Positions 1 to 7,323 of a stretch of 25,962 nt of DNA are shown here, piece after piece. Under the pieces are notes generated by a model. The model made no database searches. It had not been told where the DNA came from and saw only the letters and a program-made list of their open reading frames with translations. The first letter of the stretch is position 1, and the number at the start of each line of letters is the position of its first letter. The position numbers and the translations under genes are program-made. This DNA comes from a virus, in the IMG/VR virus record IMGVR_UViG_3300029812_000007, positions 1-25,962 of that record; one strand, written 5' to 3'.

Positions 1-894
1 CACAACTACACTGATACTTACTGTATAAAGTTCAGCATGCTCACACTTTACCTTTCCCCACAGCTTAGCGTTGGCAGGAATAGGGAAGCTAAAGGTATTA
101 AGTTCATTGTAAGCAGTCTTTATAGGTATATCTGCAATCTTGAATCTTCTCTCTCCTACAATCTGAGCCGTAGATGGGGTGCTCCCATTAATGGTGCTGT
201 AACCAAGCTGAACAAAATATGTAGATGCGTTTGATACCTCCTCTACCACCAGCCCTGTTATCTTATATTCAAAGCCAACAGTATTTATTGGGATTACCTC
301 TACCCAATCTCCAAAAGTATCATAGGTATCATTGCCACAGGTTAGTATGGCTTTAACCCGTGTGTCCTGTGGATAGACACGGGCACGGGAGTCAAGGTGA
401 TGGACAACAGCAGCTAAGTTACTCCGAATGTTATCTAGTTTGGCAGCTAAATCAAAGTCAAGCTCATCAAGGTATCCTGCTCGGAGTGCTGTGTAATTAG
501 CAAGAGCCGTAGCCATAGCATCAGTCCATATGGCTTGAAGTGTGGCATTGTTTGTCCCTCTTTCGGCTGCTAGAATGGCATCTCTGGCAGTCTCCATTTG
601 GGTATTGGTCGGACCTGCTGCAGTAATTGCATCTACCGTAGCTTGAACAGCAGCGACATCACTCGGTAGATTGGCTGCTGCGAGTTCATCAAGAAAAGCC
701 GCACGGGCAGCCGTATAATTAGCCAATGCTGTAGCTAACGCAGCAGTCCAGTTTGCTGCTAGGGCTGCATCATCAGTCCCCCTCATAGCGTCACCGTCTA
801 TATTAGCTACATCGGCTGCAATGGTAGTAACATCAGTACCAATGCCAAGAATACTAGTTGTTAGTCGCCTTAAAGTCCCAACTAAATCTATCAT
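1..894 (-). CDS. Phage tail-fibre-like protein, 3' end beyond window
   Basis: The frame is open from an ATG at 894 to the left edge (298 codons, no stop), so the C-terminus is missing. The N-terminal half is Ala/Thr-rich and helical with two related units, residues about 49-71 and 123-145, both built on W-T-x-A-x-ATALANYTA-x-RA-x-x-LDEL. From about residue 177 it changes to a beta-rich section (RVYPQDTRVKAILTCGND and onward). Such helical repeats followed by a beta domain are typical of phage fibre or baseplate-associated proteins; assignment to a particular fibre is inference. The start overlaps the stop of the upstream LamG-like gene as ATGA, which indicates translational coupling. Confidence 0.75.
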   Translation of the reverse strand, partial: MIDLVGTLRRLTTSILGIGTDVTTIAADVANIDGDAMRGTDDAALAANWTAALATALANYTAARAAFLDELAAANLPSDVAAVQATVDAITAAGPTNTQMETARDAILAAERGTNNATLQAIWTDAMATALANYTALRAGYLDELDFDLAAKLDNIRSNLAAVVHHLDSRARVYPQDTRVKAILTCGNDTYDTFGDWVEVIPINTVGFEYKITGLVVEEVSNASTYFVQLGYSTINGSTPSTAQIVGERRFKIADIPIKTAYNELNTFSFPIPANAKLWGKVKCEHAELYTVSISVVV

Positions 895-1619
895 AATCCA
901 AACCAGTCCCTTTCGGTTTCCCAGATATATCTATGCTCAGCATCCGATAAAGCCCTTGACCACGCTCTCGGTCTGTGGATTTGCCCCGTCCAGAAATGCC
1001 TATCCTTTGACCATCGGCATCCCATTACCAAGTCATATGTAGTATTAGTATCAGGGTCTAACAATCCGCCTGCCGAGATTATTGTCGTAATAGGTTGCCC
1101 ATCCCGATAATGTTGACCTACCCCACCTCTTCTACTCACTCCAAACAGGTGCATATTGCCATCATAAGTCCACCCCGTTGAATAACACGCTGTTCTGGTA
1201 GTTCCATGATGATGTCTTAAAGTTATTGTATTGTTCGGGTTGTAATAATAAAGCTCCCAGCCCCTTCCCATAATGAACGGGAAATCAGGGTCATAGACAT
1301 AATATCTGCCCATTACAATCATATTATCATCATGATAATGACTGGCATCTATCCATATTGCTAGGCTATAATCAGTGCTGGTAAAATTTAGGGCCGTGGT
1401 ATCGGCTACTGGAGCATCAAGGTAGCGAGATAGAAGCTCGTGCATCCTTACACCATAATGACTGGCAGCTCGAGCCTGCCATAATATACCATTGTGGAAA
1501 GTTCCTATAATATGATTTTTAGACTCATCGTGGGTAATTAAGCCTGTTGCCTCCAGCATTGAGAAGTCTAATTGTATATCTGTATTTATTGGCAGGCTAT
1601 CATAAAATGTTCTAGCCAT
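891..1619 (-). CDS. LamG/concanavalin-like receptor-binding protein
   Basis: About 242 residues starting MARTFYDSLP. The sequence has the look of a LamG-like jelly roll: alternating beta strands and a terminal section (FWTGQIHRPRAWSRALSDAEHRYIW) that matches the common ending 'G.i...riynRALS.aEi..ly' of LamG domains in phage proteins. It probably binds a host surface glycan as part of a fibre or spike. I chose the ATG at 1619 because it overlaps the upstream stop as TAATG; a longer in-frame start at 1643 has no ribosome binding site. The 3' end overlaps the fibre gene by ATGA. Confidence 0.7.
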   Translation of the reverse strand: MARTFYDSLPINTDIQLDFSMLEATGLITHDESKNHIIGTFHNGILWQARAASHYGVRMHELLSRYLDAPVADTTALNFTSTDYSLAIWIDASHYHDDNMIVMGRYYVYDPDFPFIMGRGWELYYYNPNNTITLRHHHGTTRTACYSTGWTYDGNMHLFGVSRRGGVGQHYRDGQPITTIISAGGLLDPDTNTTYDLVMGCRWSKDRHFWTGQIHRPRAWSRALSDAEHRYIWETERDWFGL

Positions 1620-2061
1620 TAGATTGAATAGAAAGCCTCCCATTTATAATCTCGGTTAGTGCCTGCTGTCTTTTCAATTGTTACCCAAACGCCAAACCTA
1701 TTGGGTTCAAGGTCTATGTTAATTAGTTCAGGTGAAACCACTCCCGTGAAAGTCTGTGAATCTTGTAAAATGGGAGCAGCAGCACCTGCTACTATTTGAT
1801 AATAAACTCTGATAATAACCGTCTCGGTTGCTGTTTGGTTGGTAAAATCTATTTTAACGCAGATAGGATTAAACACGCCTAAAGGCACATAATTGACATA
1901 TAGATTTTGCTCTGTGCCATCAGTAGTAAGCGTTCCTCCAGTCTATGATAGTGTGGCAACCCATCAGTAACTGCCCTGATAAGTGCAACATCAGTCTGTA
2001 GTGTATCAATATCCCCTTCTATTTCTGTCAAATCTGGTGGATTAAATACACCCTCACTCAC
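1619..2061 (-). pseudogene. Virion-associated protein gene broken by a -1 frameshift
   Basis: Two reading frames together form one protein. The first opens with GTG at 2061 (MSEGVFNPPD, helical, up to about VTDGLPHYH). Near 1943-1950 the sense passes to another frame, which reads TGGTLTTDGTEQNLYVN and then GVFNPICVKIDFTNQTATET to the stop at 1619. In the first frame the stop lies shortly after (1879). The second frame has no plausible start with a ribosome binding site before that beta-rich part; a GTG at 1888 cuts into it. The span of 443 nt is one base short of 148 codons, so one inserted base restores a 147-residue protein. There is no classic slippery heptamer. Function is unknown; the neighbours imply a fibre- or neck-associated structural protein. 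Confidence 0.65.
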
Positions 2062-2327
2062 GGTTTTATACCCTCACTTACAGTCATATTGCACATATTA
2101 CCATCACCGGTTATCCCATAGATATTTCCAAGAAATAGGTTGCCTGTTCCTATACGGTAGCGACCACCCCTGGGATTTATCCGCATACCATCGCCTATCA
2201 CGGCGGCGTTTCCTCTTGATAGATAGATAACACTATCGCCATCATTTACCAATTCCAAGTCAACTCTATCGGGATTAGCCGCCCTCACTAGAGTCGAAAC
2301 ACCTAACACGGTAACATGGTCTGGCAT
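2058..2327 (-). CDS. Small beta-rich virion-associated protein
   Basis: 89 residues, starting MPDHVTVLGVSTLVRAANPD after an AGGAG ribosome binding site. The pattern (NPDRVDLELVNDGDSVIYLSRGNAAV...) resembles short beta-structured phage proteins encoded downstream of the capsid gene that are thought to sit on the virion. There is no catalytic motif. The stop overlaps the next start as GTGA. The last residues (VSEGIKP) and the first residues of the next gene (MSEGVFNP) come from a short imperfect DNA repeat around 2040-2085. Confidence 0.6.
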   Translation of the reverse strand: MPDHVTVLGVSTLVRAANPDRVDLELVNDGDSVIYLSRGNAAVIGDGMRINPRGGRYRIGTGNLFLGNIYGITGDGNMCNMTVSEGIKP

Positions 2328-2336
2328 TCTCTACTC

Positions 2337-2642
2337 CTATACATAAGTTACGGTCAGGTCAGCCGCAAGTGTCCCATCAAAGCCAATATAAAGCCCCGTG
2401 GTAAACTCACAATCATAGAGTAGAGTTATTGGTTGCACGGATTTTGAAGTTGTGGTATCTAGGTGAAGTATCCCTATAATATTAGCCCCTGCCTCGGCGA
2501 TATTATCATATATTGTGGCATCACCAGCCGTAGTAAGCCCATTAACAACTATTGTGTGCAATACACCTGGGCCAGTTCTTATGGGCGTATCTGCTACAAC
2601 GTGCTTATATTTCCACGGAAAATCCACTATTGGATTAGGCAT
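2337..2642 (-). CDS. Hypothetical beta-rich structural protein
   Basis: 101 residues (MPNPIVDFPWKYKHV...), mostly predicted beta strand, without cysteines arranged for metal or any enzyme motif. It begins with a strong GGAGG site just below the hairpin that follows the capsid gene. It ends with TAG, one of the few genes here to use it. A neck, decoration or fibre-associated role is suggested only by its place between the capsid and fibre genes. Confidence 0.55.
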   Translation of the reverse strand: MPNPIVDFPWKYKHVVADTPIRTGPGVLHTIVVNGLTTAGDATIYDNIAEAGANIIGILHLDTTTSKSVQPITLLYDCEFTTGLYIGFDGTLAADLTVTYV

Positions 2643-2660
2643 AATTTACCTCCAAAGTCC

Positions 2661-2703
2661 TGCCGAGATGAGGAGCAAAGGAGTCAAACCCCTCACCCCG
2701 GCA
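2661..2703 (-). other. Intergenic RNA hairpin after the capsid gene
   Basis: The arms at 2691-2703 and 2661-2673 pair over 13 bp in the minus-strand RNA, with two G-U wobbles and a 17-nt loop. The structure fills most of the 75-nt gap between the capsid stop and the next start. No clear U-run follows, so it is more likely an attenuator, RNase-processing or mRNA-stabilising hairpin than a full terminator. It would favour capsid over downstream expression. Confidence 0.55.
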
Positions 2704-2717
2704 AGCATTAGTTTACT

Positions 2718-3839
2718 TTAAAGTGCTGTGCCTCCAAGAAAGGTTGCACGCCAATCAAGCAAGCATCCACCAAAGATTAAGCGGACTCGGTAGAATACAT
2801 TGTCAGTTGCAAAGTCGCCACTCATCGGACCGATTGCCCCGCCACCAATAGTCACCTTGTCGCTTGCCTTCATGCAAATCTCTGGTCGCTCATGTCCTTT
2901 AAGATGGGCAAACTCCAGAGCCGCAACATCCTTCGGGTCGGCGAACAAATACCACTGAGTATTTTGCTCGGCAGCATTGGCATATATCGCCAGATATGGG
3001 TCAACTATTAACTGTAGTCCATACTGAGCTATCGTGTTGGTCATCGGATAGGCGATGGTTGTGACACCTGGGTCTGCCCTGTCCACCCACTGCTTTACGG
3101 CTGAGGTCAGGATTTGGCGTGCCGTCATTTCCAGAGCTGGGGGAACTACTAGATATTTAGCCCTGTTCATTATCGGCTGGTTGGCTGCATCTAAGAATGA
3201 TGCCATTGTCTGCACTCCTGCCTCAAGACTGGCTATACTCAAAGCTGCAGCCGTGGTATTACCATTAACGCCACCATTATAGAGCGCACAGCCAGCATAC
3301 GTGCTGGTAACTGCATCATGCTCAGTCCTTACCGCAGCCCGGGCAAATCTCTCTGGTGTATCCTTTAAAGCACCCAAGTCGTCATTTATTAGGGCCTCCC
3401 AGGATATATCGAATTGGCGCCCATACTTGTCGACTGATAGGGAATATCTCTCTTCAGTCCTGGTGCTTGCCGGATACTCGCCCTTCTCGGCCACTTTAGC
3501 CAATTTCTGATCTCCACCAGTAATAGCGAATCTATATCCACCTACCTGTGGGGATATTCGAGGTACGGTAGACATCTTTACAAACGCCTTCCATACGGGG
3601 TCAACGGCTTTATAAGAAGCCAAGACCTGTCTGTCCAGCACATCACCGAACAGGTTAGGGAAGTCAGATGTAGTCAATGCTTCCCTTAAAAGGTATTCGT
3701 GTTTATGAGGAGGAAGGTTAGCGGCGTTTGAGAGCAGATCAACGGTCTCTTTTAACCTCTGCTCATAGCCCTCGCCTCTCTGAACATCAGATAAAGCGAC
3801 AAAACCCTTCCAGTCCTCCATGAGTTTCATTAATTCCAT
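2718..3839 (-). CDS. Major capsid protein (Mu gpT-like / HK97 fold)
   Basis: 373 residues. The N-terminal helical arm is followed by segments typical of the Mu-like major head subunit group: a region near residues 95-150 (FVKMSTVPRISPQVGG..., LSVDKYGRQFDISWEALINDDLGAL) and a C-terminal stretch KASDKVTIGGGAIGPMSGDF..DNVFYRVRLIFGG. It forms the icosahedral shell. Position downstream of the protease/scaffold and cement genes fits. It starts at ATG 3839 with GGAGG about 7 nt upstream. No separate N-terminal delta domain is needed because scaffold-like coiled coil is present in the protease protein. Confidence 0.88.
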   Translation of the reverse strand: MELMKLMEDWKGFVALSDVQRGEGYEQRLKETVDLLSNAANLPPHKHEYLLREALTTSDFPNLFGDVLDRQVLASYKAVDPVWKAFVKMSTVPRISPQVGGYRFAITGGDQKLAKVAEKGEYPASTRTEERYSLSVDKYGRQFDISWEALINDDLGALKDTPERFARAAVRTEHDAVTSTYAGCALYNGGVNGNTTAAALSIASLEAGVQTMASFLDAANQPIMNRAKYLVVPPALEMTARQILTSAVKQWVDRADPGVTTIAYPMTNTIAQYGLQLIVDPYLAIYANAAEQNTQWYLFADPKDVAALEFAHLKGHERPEICMKASDKVTIGGGAIGPMSGDFATDNVFYRVRLIFGGCLLDWRATFLGGTAL

Positions 3840-3856
3840 GTTAATCCTCCCTGTGT

Positions 3857-4186
3857 TTATTTTTGTTCTAGTTGCGGTGTTTGATTGAGGATACGGTCTA
3901 TCAAGCCCACATCGGCTCGGCTTTGACCAGGATAAACCATAGCCGCAGCCTTAACTCTTTCATATTCCTCTTCCTCTAAGATAACTTCCTCTTCGCACTG
4001 CTCAATCTTCATAGCCAGCACATTCTGCTTGACCAATGCAGCACCTCGCAGTTCTAGTGCAGGAAGAAACATGATGTTAAGAATAGAGTCCTTGACCTTA
4101 TAAGGGGCAGAAACTTCAACAAGCCCTCCATCACCCCCTCTTACTTTTTGCGTTACTTGATAATCCCGTAAATCTAGTTTCCTCAT
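3857..4186 (-). CDS. Conserved phage head-region protein, function unknown
   Basis: 109 residues from MRKLDLRDYQVTQKV. It contains the segments YKVKDSILNIMFLP and AALVKQNVLAMKIEQC, then an acidic stretch EEEVILEEEEYERVK. I recognise the general type as a small protein often found next to capsid genes, but no function is known to me. A start 10 codons upstream (4216) overlaps the previous stop as TAATG. I prefer 4186 because GGAG sits 7 nt ahead of it. Confidence 0.65.
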   Translation of the reverse strand: MRKLDLRDYQVTQKVRGGDGGLVEVSAPYKVKDSILNIMFLPALELRGAALVKQNVLAMKIEQCEEEVILEEEEYERVKAAAMVYPGQSRADVGLIDRILNQTPQLEQK

Positions 4187-4215
4187 TTTGTTACTCCTTT
4201 TTAGTTTTGTGTGCA

Positions 4216-5175
4216 TTAAACTATGGTGTCAAAAACTTCAACATAGAGCACACCAGGCCCCACGACATCAGCCAGAGGAATAACGCCATATTTGTTATTT
4301 CCCGCCTTACCAGCATTCACTCCGATTGAATTTGGATTAGCAGCCGCAAAGATGGCATTGATTACAGTCGGGACTGCCTGAGCTATGTTTACTCTGAAAA
4401 TGTGCAGTGAGTTGGGGGCGGCTGCTAAAATAGACTGCAATTGCAATAAGACTACACGAGCAGCAGCCATATTAGCTCCAAGCCCATCCCACATACCAAA
4501 TTCACCTGCTACGACAAGAGAGCCATCTGGGACAAATCCAGCCTGAATTTCATTCCAAGCCTTCCAGCCATAAATATGACCAGTCTGTACACCATCAAGC
4601 TCGGCAAAGAATGCACCACCAACGCCAGTTGATTCACCACCCTCAAGCAAACCTCTCCACTGCTTACCGTAGGAGTAAGCTCCAGTGGTAACAGTCTTGA
4701 ACATCACATCGTTAGTATCAAGGCTAGGGTCAAAGTGAACCTTTACTGCAATTGCCTCTACGCCCGGTGCAGTTATGATTCCGTAAGCTATGCCAAATGG
4801 AATCTGAGTAGCTGTGTTCCTGATTTTACTGATAACGGCATTAGTGACATTGATGTAGAGTAAATCACCACCAGCCACATTGCTATTTCCTAAGTCATCA
4901 GTTGGGTCAACATCAAGATTCCAGATGCTCTCAGTGTCAATGGCAATCAGGTCAGTATTAGCGGTGGCGGTTTTAAATGCCACGCCAACTGCCTGTAATC
5001 CCGTAGTACCAAATACTACAGGGTCACCCTTGTGCACAAGAACATCGACGGGGTCATGCACAGGGTGAATTAGGTCACTCTCTAAAACAGTGACATGTCT
5101 ACCTTCATAGGTAGAAGAAATTTCGTCTCCTGGATTTAACGCATCCGCTATCGGATAAACTCCAAAAGCTGGCAT
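4216..5175 (-). CDS. Capsid cement/decoration-like protein (DUF2190-like N-terminus)
   Basis: 319 residues. Residues about 10-150 look like a DUF2190-type capsid cement domain: Gly/Val-rich with VLVHKGDPVVFGTTGLQAVGVAF..AT..TDLIAIDTESIWNLDV, a pattern of beta strands found in proteins that sit on the capsid surface. The C-terminal half (from about 170) is a second, longer domain ending LADVVGPGVLYVEVFDTIV, which I do not recognise. The usual family length is near 110 residues, so this is an extended form. It lies between the protease/scaffold and capsid genes, where decoration proteins normally lie. Confidence 0.7.
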   Translation of the reverse strand: MPAFGVYPIADALNPGDEISSTYEGRHVTVLESDLIHPVHDPVDVLVHKGDPVVFGTTGLQAVGVAFKTATANTDLIAIDTESIWNLDVDPTDDLGNSNVAGGDLLYINVTNAVISKIRNTATQIPFGIAYGIITAPGVEAIAVKVHFDPSLDTNDVMFKTVTTGAYSYGKQWRGLLEGGESTGVGGAFFAELDGVQTGHIYGWKAWNEIQAGFVPDGSLVVAGEFGMWDGLGANMAAARVVLLQLQSILAAAPNSLHIFRVNIAQAVPTVINAIFAAANPNSIGVNAGKAGNNKYGVIPLADVVGPGVLYVEVFDTIV

Positions 5176-5201
5176 TATATTTTACCTCCTAGTTTATTTG
5201 T

Positions 5202-7166
5202 TTATCGCCTAGAGACGGCAGTTTCTAACTGTTCATCCGTCCATTCTGGGTTTAGCTTTTTGAAGGATTCCTTAAGTGCTTCCCTATCCTTCTCGGGGTT
5301 GGATTTGGTAGCACCCAAGCCCTTCACTTTTCCGCTTTCAGAAAGTTTGGCGATGTAGTCTATTTCGGATTTAATCGCCTCCTCTATTCCATCGGCGGAC
5401 TCGGCGTCCTTAAACCTCTCAATAAGACGCTCTTTGGCGGCATCGGGTAGCGTAGCCTTGTCAACAGCCTCTTTTATGACGGCTTGTGCTTCAGCCTTTG
5501 CTTTCTCCTTCTCCGCCTCAGTTACCTTGGTTTGAAGGTTGTCTCGCTCTGTGGTCAGAGTTTCTATCTGACCCTCAAGTTCTATGACTCTTTCCTTGTC
5601 TTCCATGGCTTTCTTTACCTCCTTGCTTATTACTGCCCTGACTTCGGTTTCTACAGCCTTTATTAAATCAGGGCGTCTCTCCCTTAAAGTCGAAAGTTCA
5701 ACCAGGTCAATATCACGGTGTCTATCCGACTCGTAGAATGTGACGGTCCCGCCAGCCCCAGGTTCAGTCACAAAATCAACCGACCTGGCAGCCACAAGTT
5801 TCTCTATCACCAAAGTCTCTTTGCCATCAATAGTGCCTTTTGAAGCGCTGCCTATTGCATTGATTGAAATGCCCATTTCTGAAAGCATCTTCTTGTCTCG
5901 CAATGAAGCTAACTTCTGCATCATCCACGGCTCGATAATTTCGGCAATACCAGTAACTACTCCGTTCTCATCACACCTAACTTCGGATAGCGTGCCTACC
6001 CAGTCCTTTATCGACCTTTCAGGACGGGCTTTATCCTCCGCATCAGTTGGGTGGTCTGCATACATCTTCATGCCTTCAAATATCCCATAATCCCGCTTTA
6101 ATACCTCAAGGGGGTAATATCTGTCCTCAGTGGCATTAAAGCCAGCCTTAATGACAATTACAGTGGCTCTGCCTTTATCGAATTTGGCCTCAGTAAGCGG
6201 CACGTAACTCTGTATTAGTTCTCGGGTCTCAGTCTCCCTTACCCAGCGCGGTATATCCTCATCCTCAACACCTAGCTTTCGATATTCCGCACGTATCTTG
6301 CGTTTAACAGCCGACATATCAGCAGAGGGAATGGTGACCTTCTGTCCTCTAAATCCCCCGGGAGAAAGGGCAGCCGCAGCTCTGCCTAATTGGGTTCTCG
6401 TGATCTTCTTCTCGGGATCCTCCCATAACCGTAATTTCCAGGTTGTGGACTTCTCCGGGTCTCCGACATAGGCATAAGCGGCCGCAGGGAACTTAACGCC
6501 ATCCTCGGTCTTCATGACCTTCTGCTCTTTTAGCCATTTCAATACCGAGGTTGCCTCCTTCAATGCTTCCTTGGTTTTCTTCTCTTCGGGCTCTTCTTCA
6601 GATGAAAGTAATTCCTGACAGAGTTCAACGATTTTCTTTATCCGAGCAGCATCCAGTGTAGCATTACGCCTGCCCGCTTCCTGTATAATCTCTGAGTATG
6701 TAGACTGTAATGATTCCATTGGCTTATAGATTTTAGTGCTTAATACCTTTTTAGGGTCGCCGAATGTAGCTTTCCCATCCTCATCCAGTTCATAGCTGGA
6801 TTCATAGAGTTGCCCATCAACATCATAAACAACCTTGTCTCCAAAGACCTCATCTATAGTTAGATTTTTGGGAATAGGTACAGATTGACCTATCTTGTAT
6901 TCCGCCATTAGTGCTGATTGAAGTAGATTACTCCTGTTTTTATCACTTAACATTTTTGCCTCCTTGGCTTCTTTAGCCACCCACTTACCCGTTTCCTCAT
7001 CTTTACGATACTTGGTCTTGACGGCAGCCCAAGCTGTTCCTGCTGATTTTCCCTCGTCGCCTTTGTATAGCTTGAAGGCAGCATTGTAGGCACTAACCCA
7101 TATCTCAATAGCGTGCTTGGGTAAGTCCTTTATAGCATCTGGCGGATTTTCTACAGTGTATGGCAT
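5202..7166 (-). CDS. ChaB domain - prohead protease - scaffold fusion protein
   Basis: 654 residues with several parts in order. Residues 1-66 are a ChaB-like domain (PPDAIKDLPKHAIEIW...GTAWAAVKTKY). Residues about 222-310 form a domain with FPAAAYAYVGDPEKSTTWKLRLW. Residues about 325-480 look like a prohead serine protease, with candidate catalytic His372 in MYADHP and Ser434 in GISIN, and then RSVDFVTEPGAGG. Residues about 500-570 are a Glu/Lys-rich coiled coil typical of a scaffold. The protease would mature the capsid and the coiled coil would act as internal scaffold. The catalytic assignment is by analogy with phage head proteases and not proven. The GGAGG site before the ATG is strong. 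Confidence 0.8.
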   Translation of the reverse strand: MPYTVENPPDAIKDLPKHAIEIWVSAYNAAFKLYKGDEGKSAGTAWAAVKTKYRKDEETGKWVAKEAKEAKMLSDKNRSNLLQSALMAEYKIGQSVPIPKNLTIDEVFGDKVVYDVDGQLYESSYELDEDGKATFGDPKKVLSTKIYKPMESLQSTYSEIIQEAGRRNATLDAARIKKIVELCQELLSSEEEPEEKKTKEALKEATSVLKWLKEQKVMKTEDGVKFPAAAYAYVGDPEKSTTWKLRLWEDPEKKITRTQLGRAAAALSPGGFRGQKVTIPSADMSAVKRKIRAEYRKLGVEDEDIPRWVRETETRELIQSYVPLTEAKFDKGRATVIVIKAGFNATEDRYYPLEVLKRDYGIFEGMKMYADHPTDAEDKARPERSIKDWVGTLSEVRCDENGVVTGIAEIIEPWMMQKLASLRDKKMLSEMGISINAIGSASKGTIDGKETLVIEKLVAARSVDFVTEPGAGGTVTFYESDRHRDIDLVELSTLRERRPDLIKAVETEVRAVISKEVKKAMEDKERVIELEGQIETLTTERDNLQTKVTEAEKEKAKAEAQAVIKEAVDKATLPDAAKERLIERFKDAESADGIEEAIKSEIDYIAKLSESGKVKGLGATKSNPEKDREALKESFKKLNPEWTDEQLETAVSRR

Positions 7167-7169
7167 GAT

Positions 7170-7194
7170 TAACCTCCTAGTTTTGCTGGGGCTA
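7170..7194. repeat. 25-bp direct repeat, copy 1
   Basis: This stretch matches 7324-7348 at 22 of 25 positions, including the 12-mer TTGCTGGGGCTA. On the minus strand, the second copy encodes the last residues of the gpF-like protein and the start context of the next small gene. This copy supplies the ribosome binding site (GGAGG) of the protease gene. The spacing of 154 bp suggests a small tandem duplication or insertion between the two genes. Confidence 0.6.
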
Positions 7195-7233
7195 CTGCCA
7201 CGCTACTTCCGCTCCCTCACATTGCTAGTTGCA

Positions 7234-7323
7234 CTAGTCAATCGGGTCGATTGGAAGTTCTTTTTGGGCTTTCACCTTGCCGTAGCTACTCCCAGCAAGC
7301 TGGTTCTGTTCCTTATCTGGCAT
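7234..7323 (-). CDS. 29-residue ORF between head genes
   Basis: ATG at 7323 overlaps the gpF-like stop as TAATG, and a GGAAG sits just upstream. It encodes 29 residues (MPDKEQNQLAGSSYGKVKAQ...) with no recognised motif and ends in TAG. The next 67 nt to the protease start have no gene. It may be a small real peptide, or part of the duplicated segment bounded by the 25-bp repeats. Confidence 0.35.
   Translation of the reverse strand: MPDKEQNQLAGSSYGKVKAQKELPIDPID

Noticed and set aside
2040-2085. Short imperfect repeat at the 2058/2061 gene junction as a recombination site
   Set aside because: About 22 bp with several mismatches; it explains the similar SEG motifs but gives no sign of a site.
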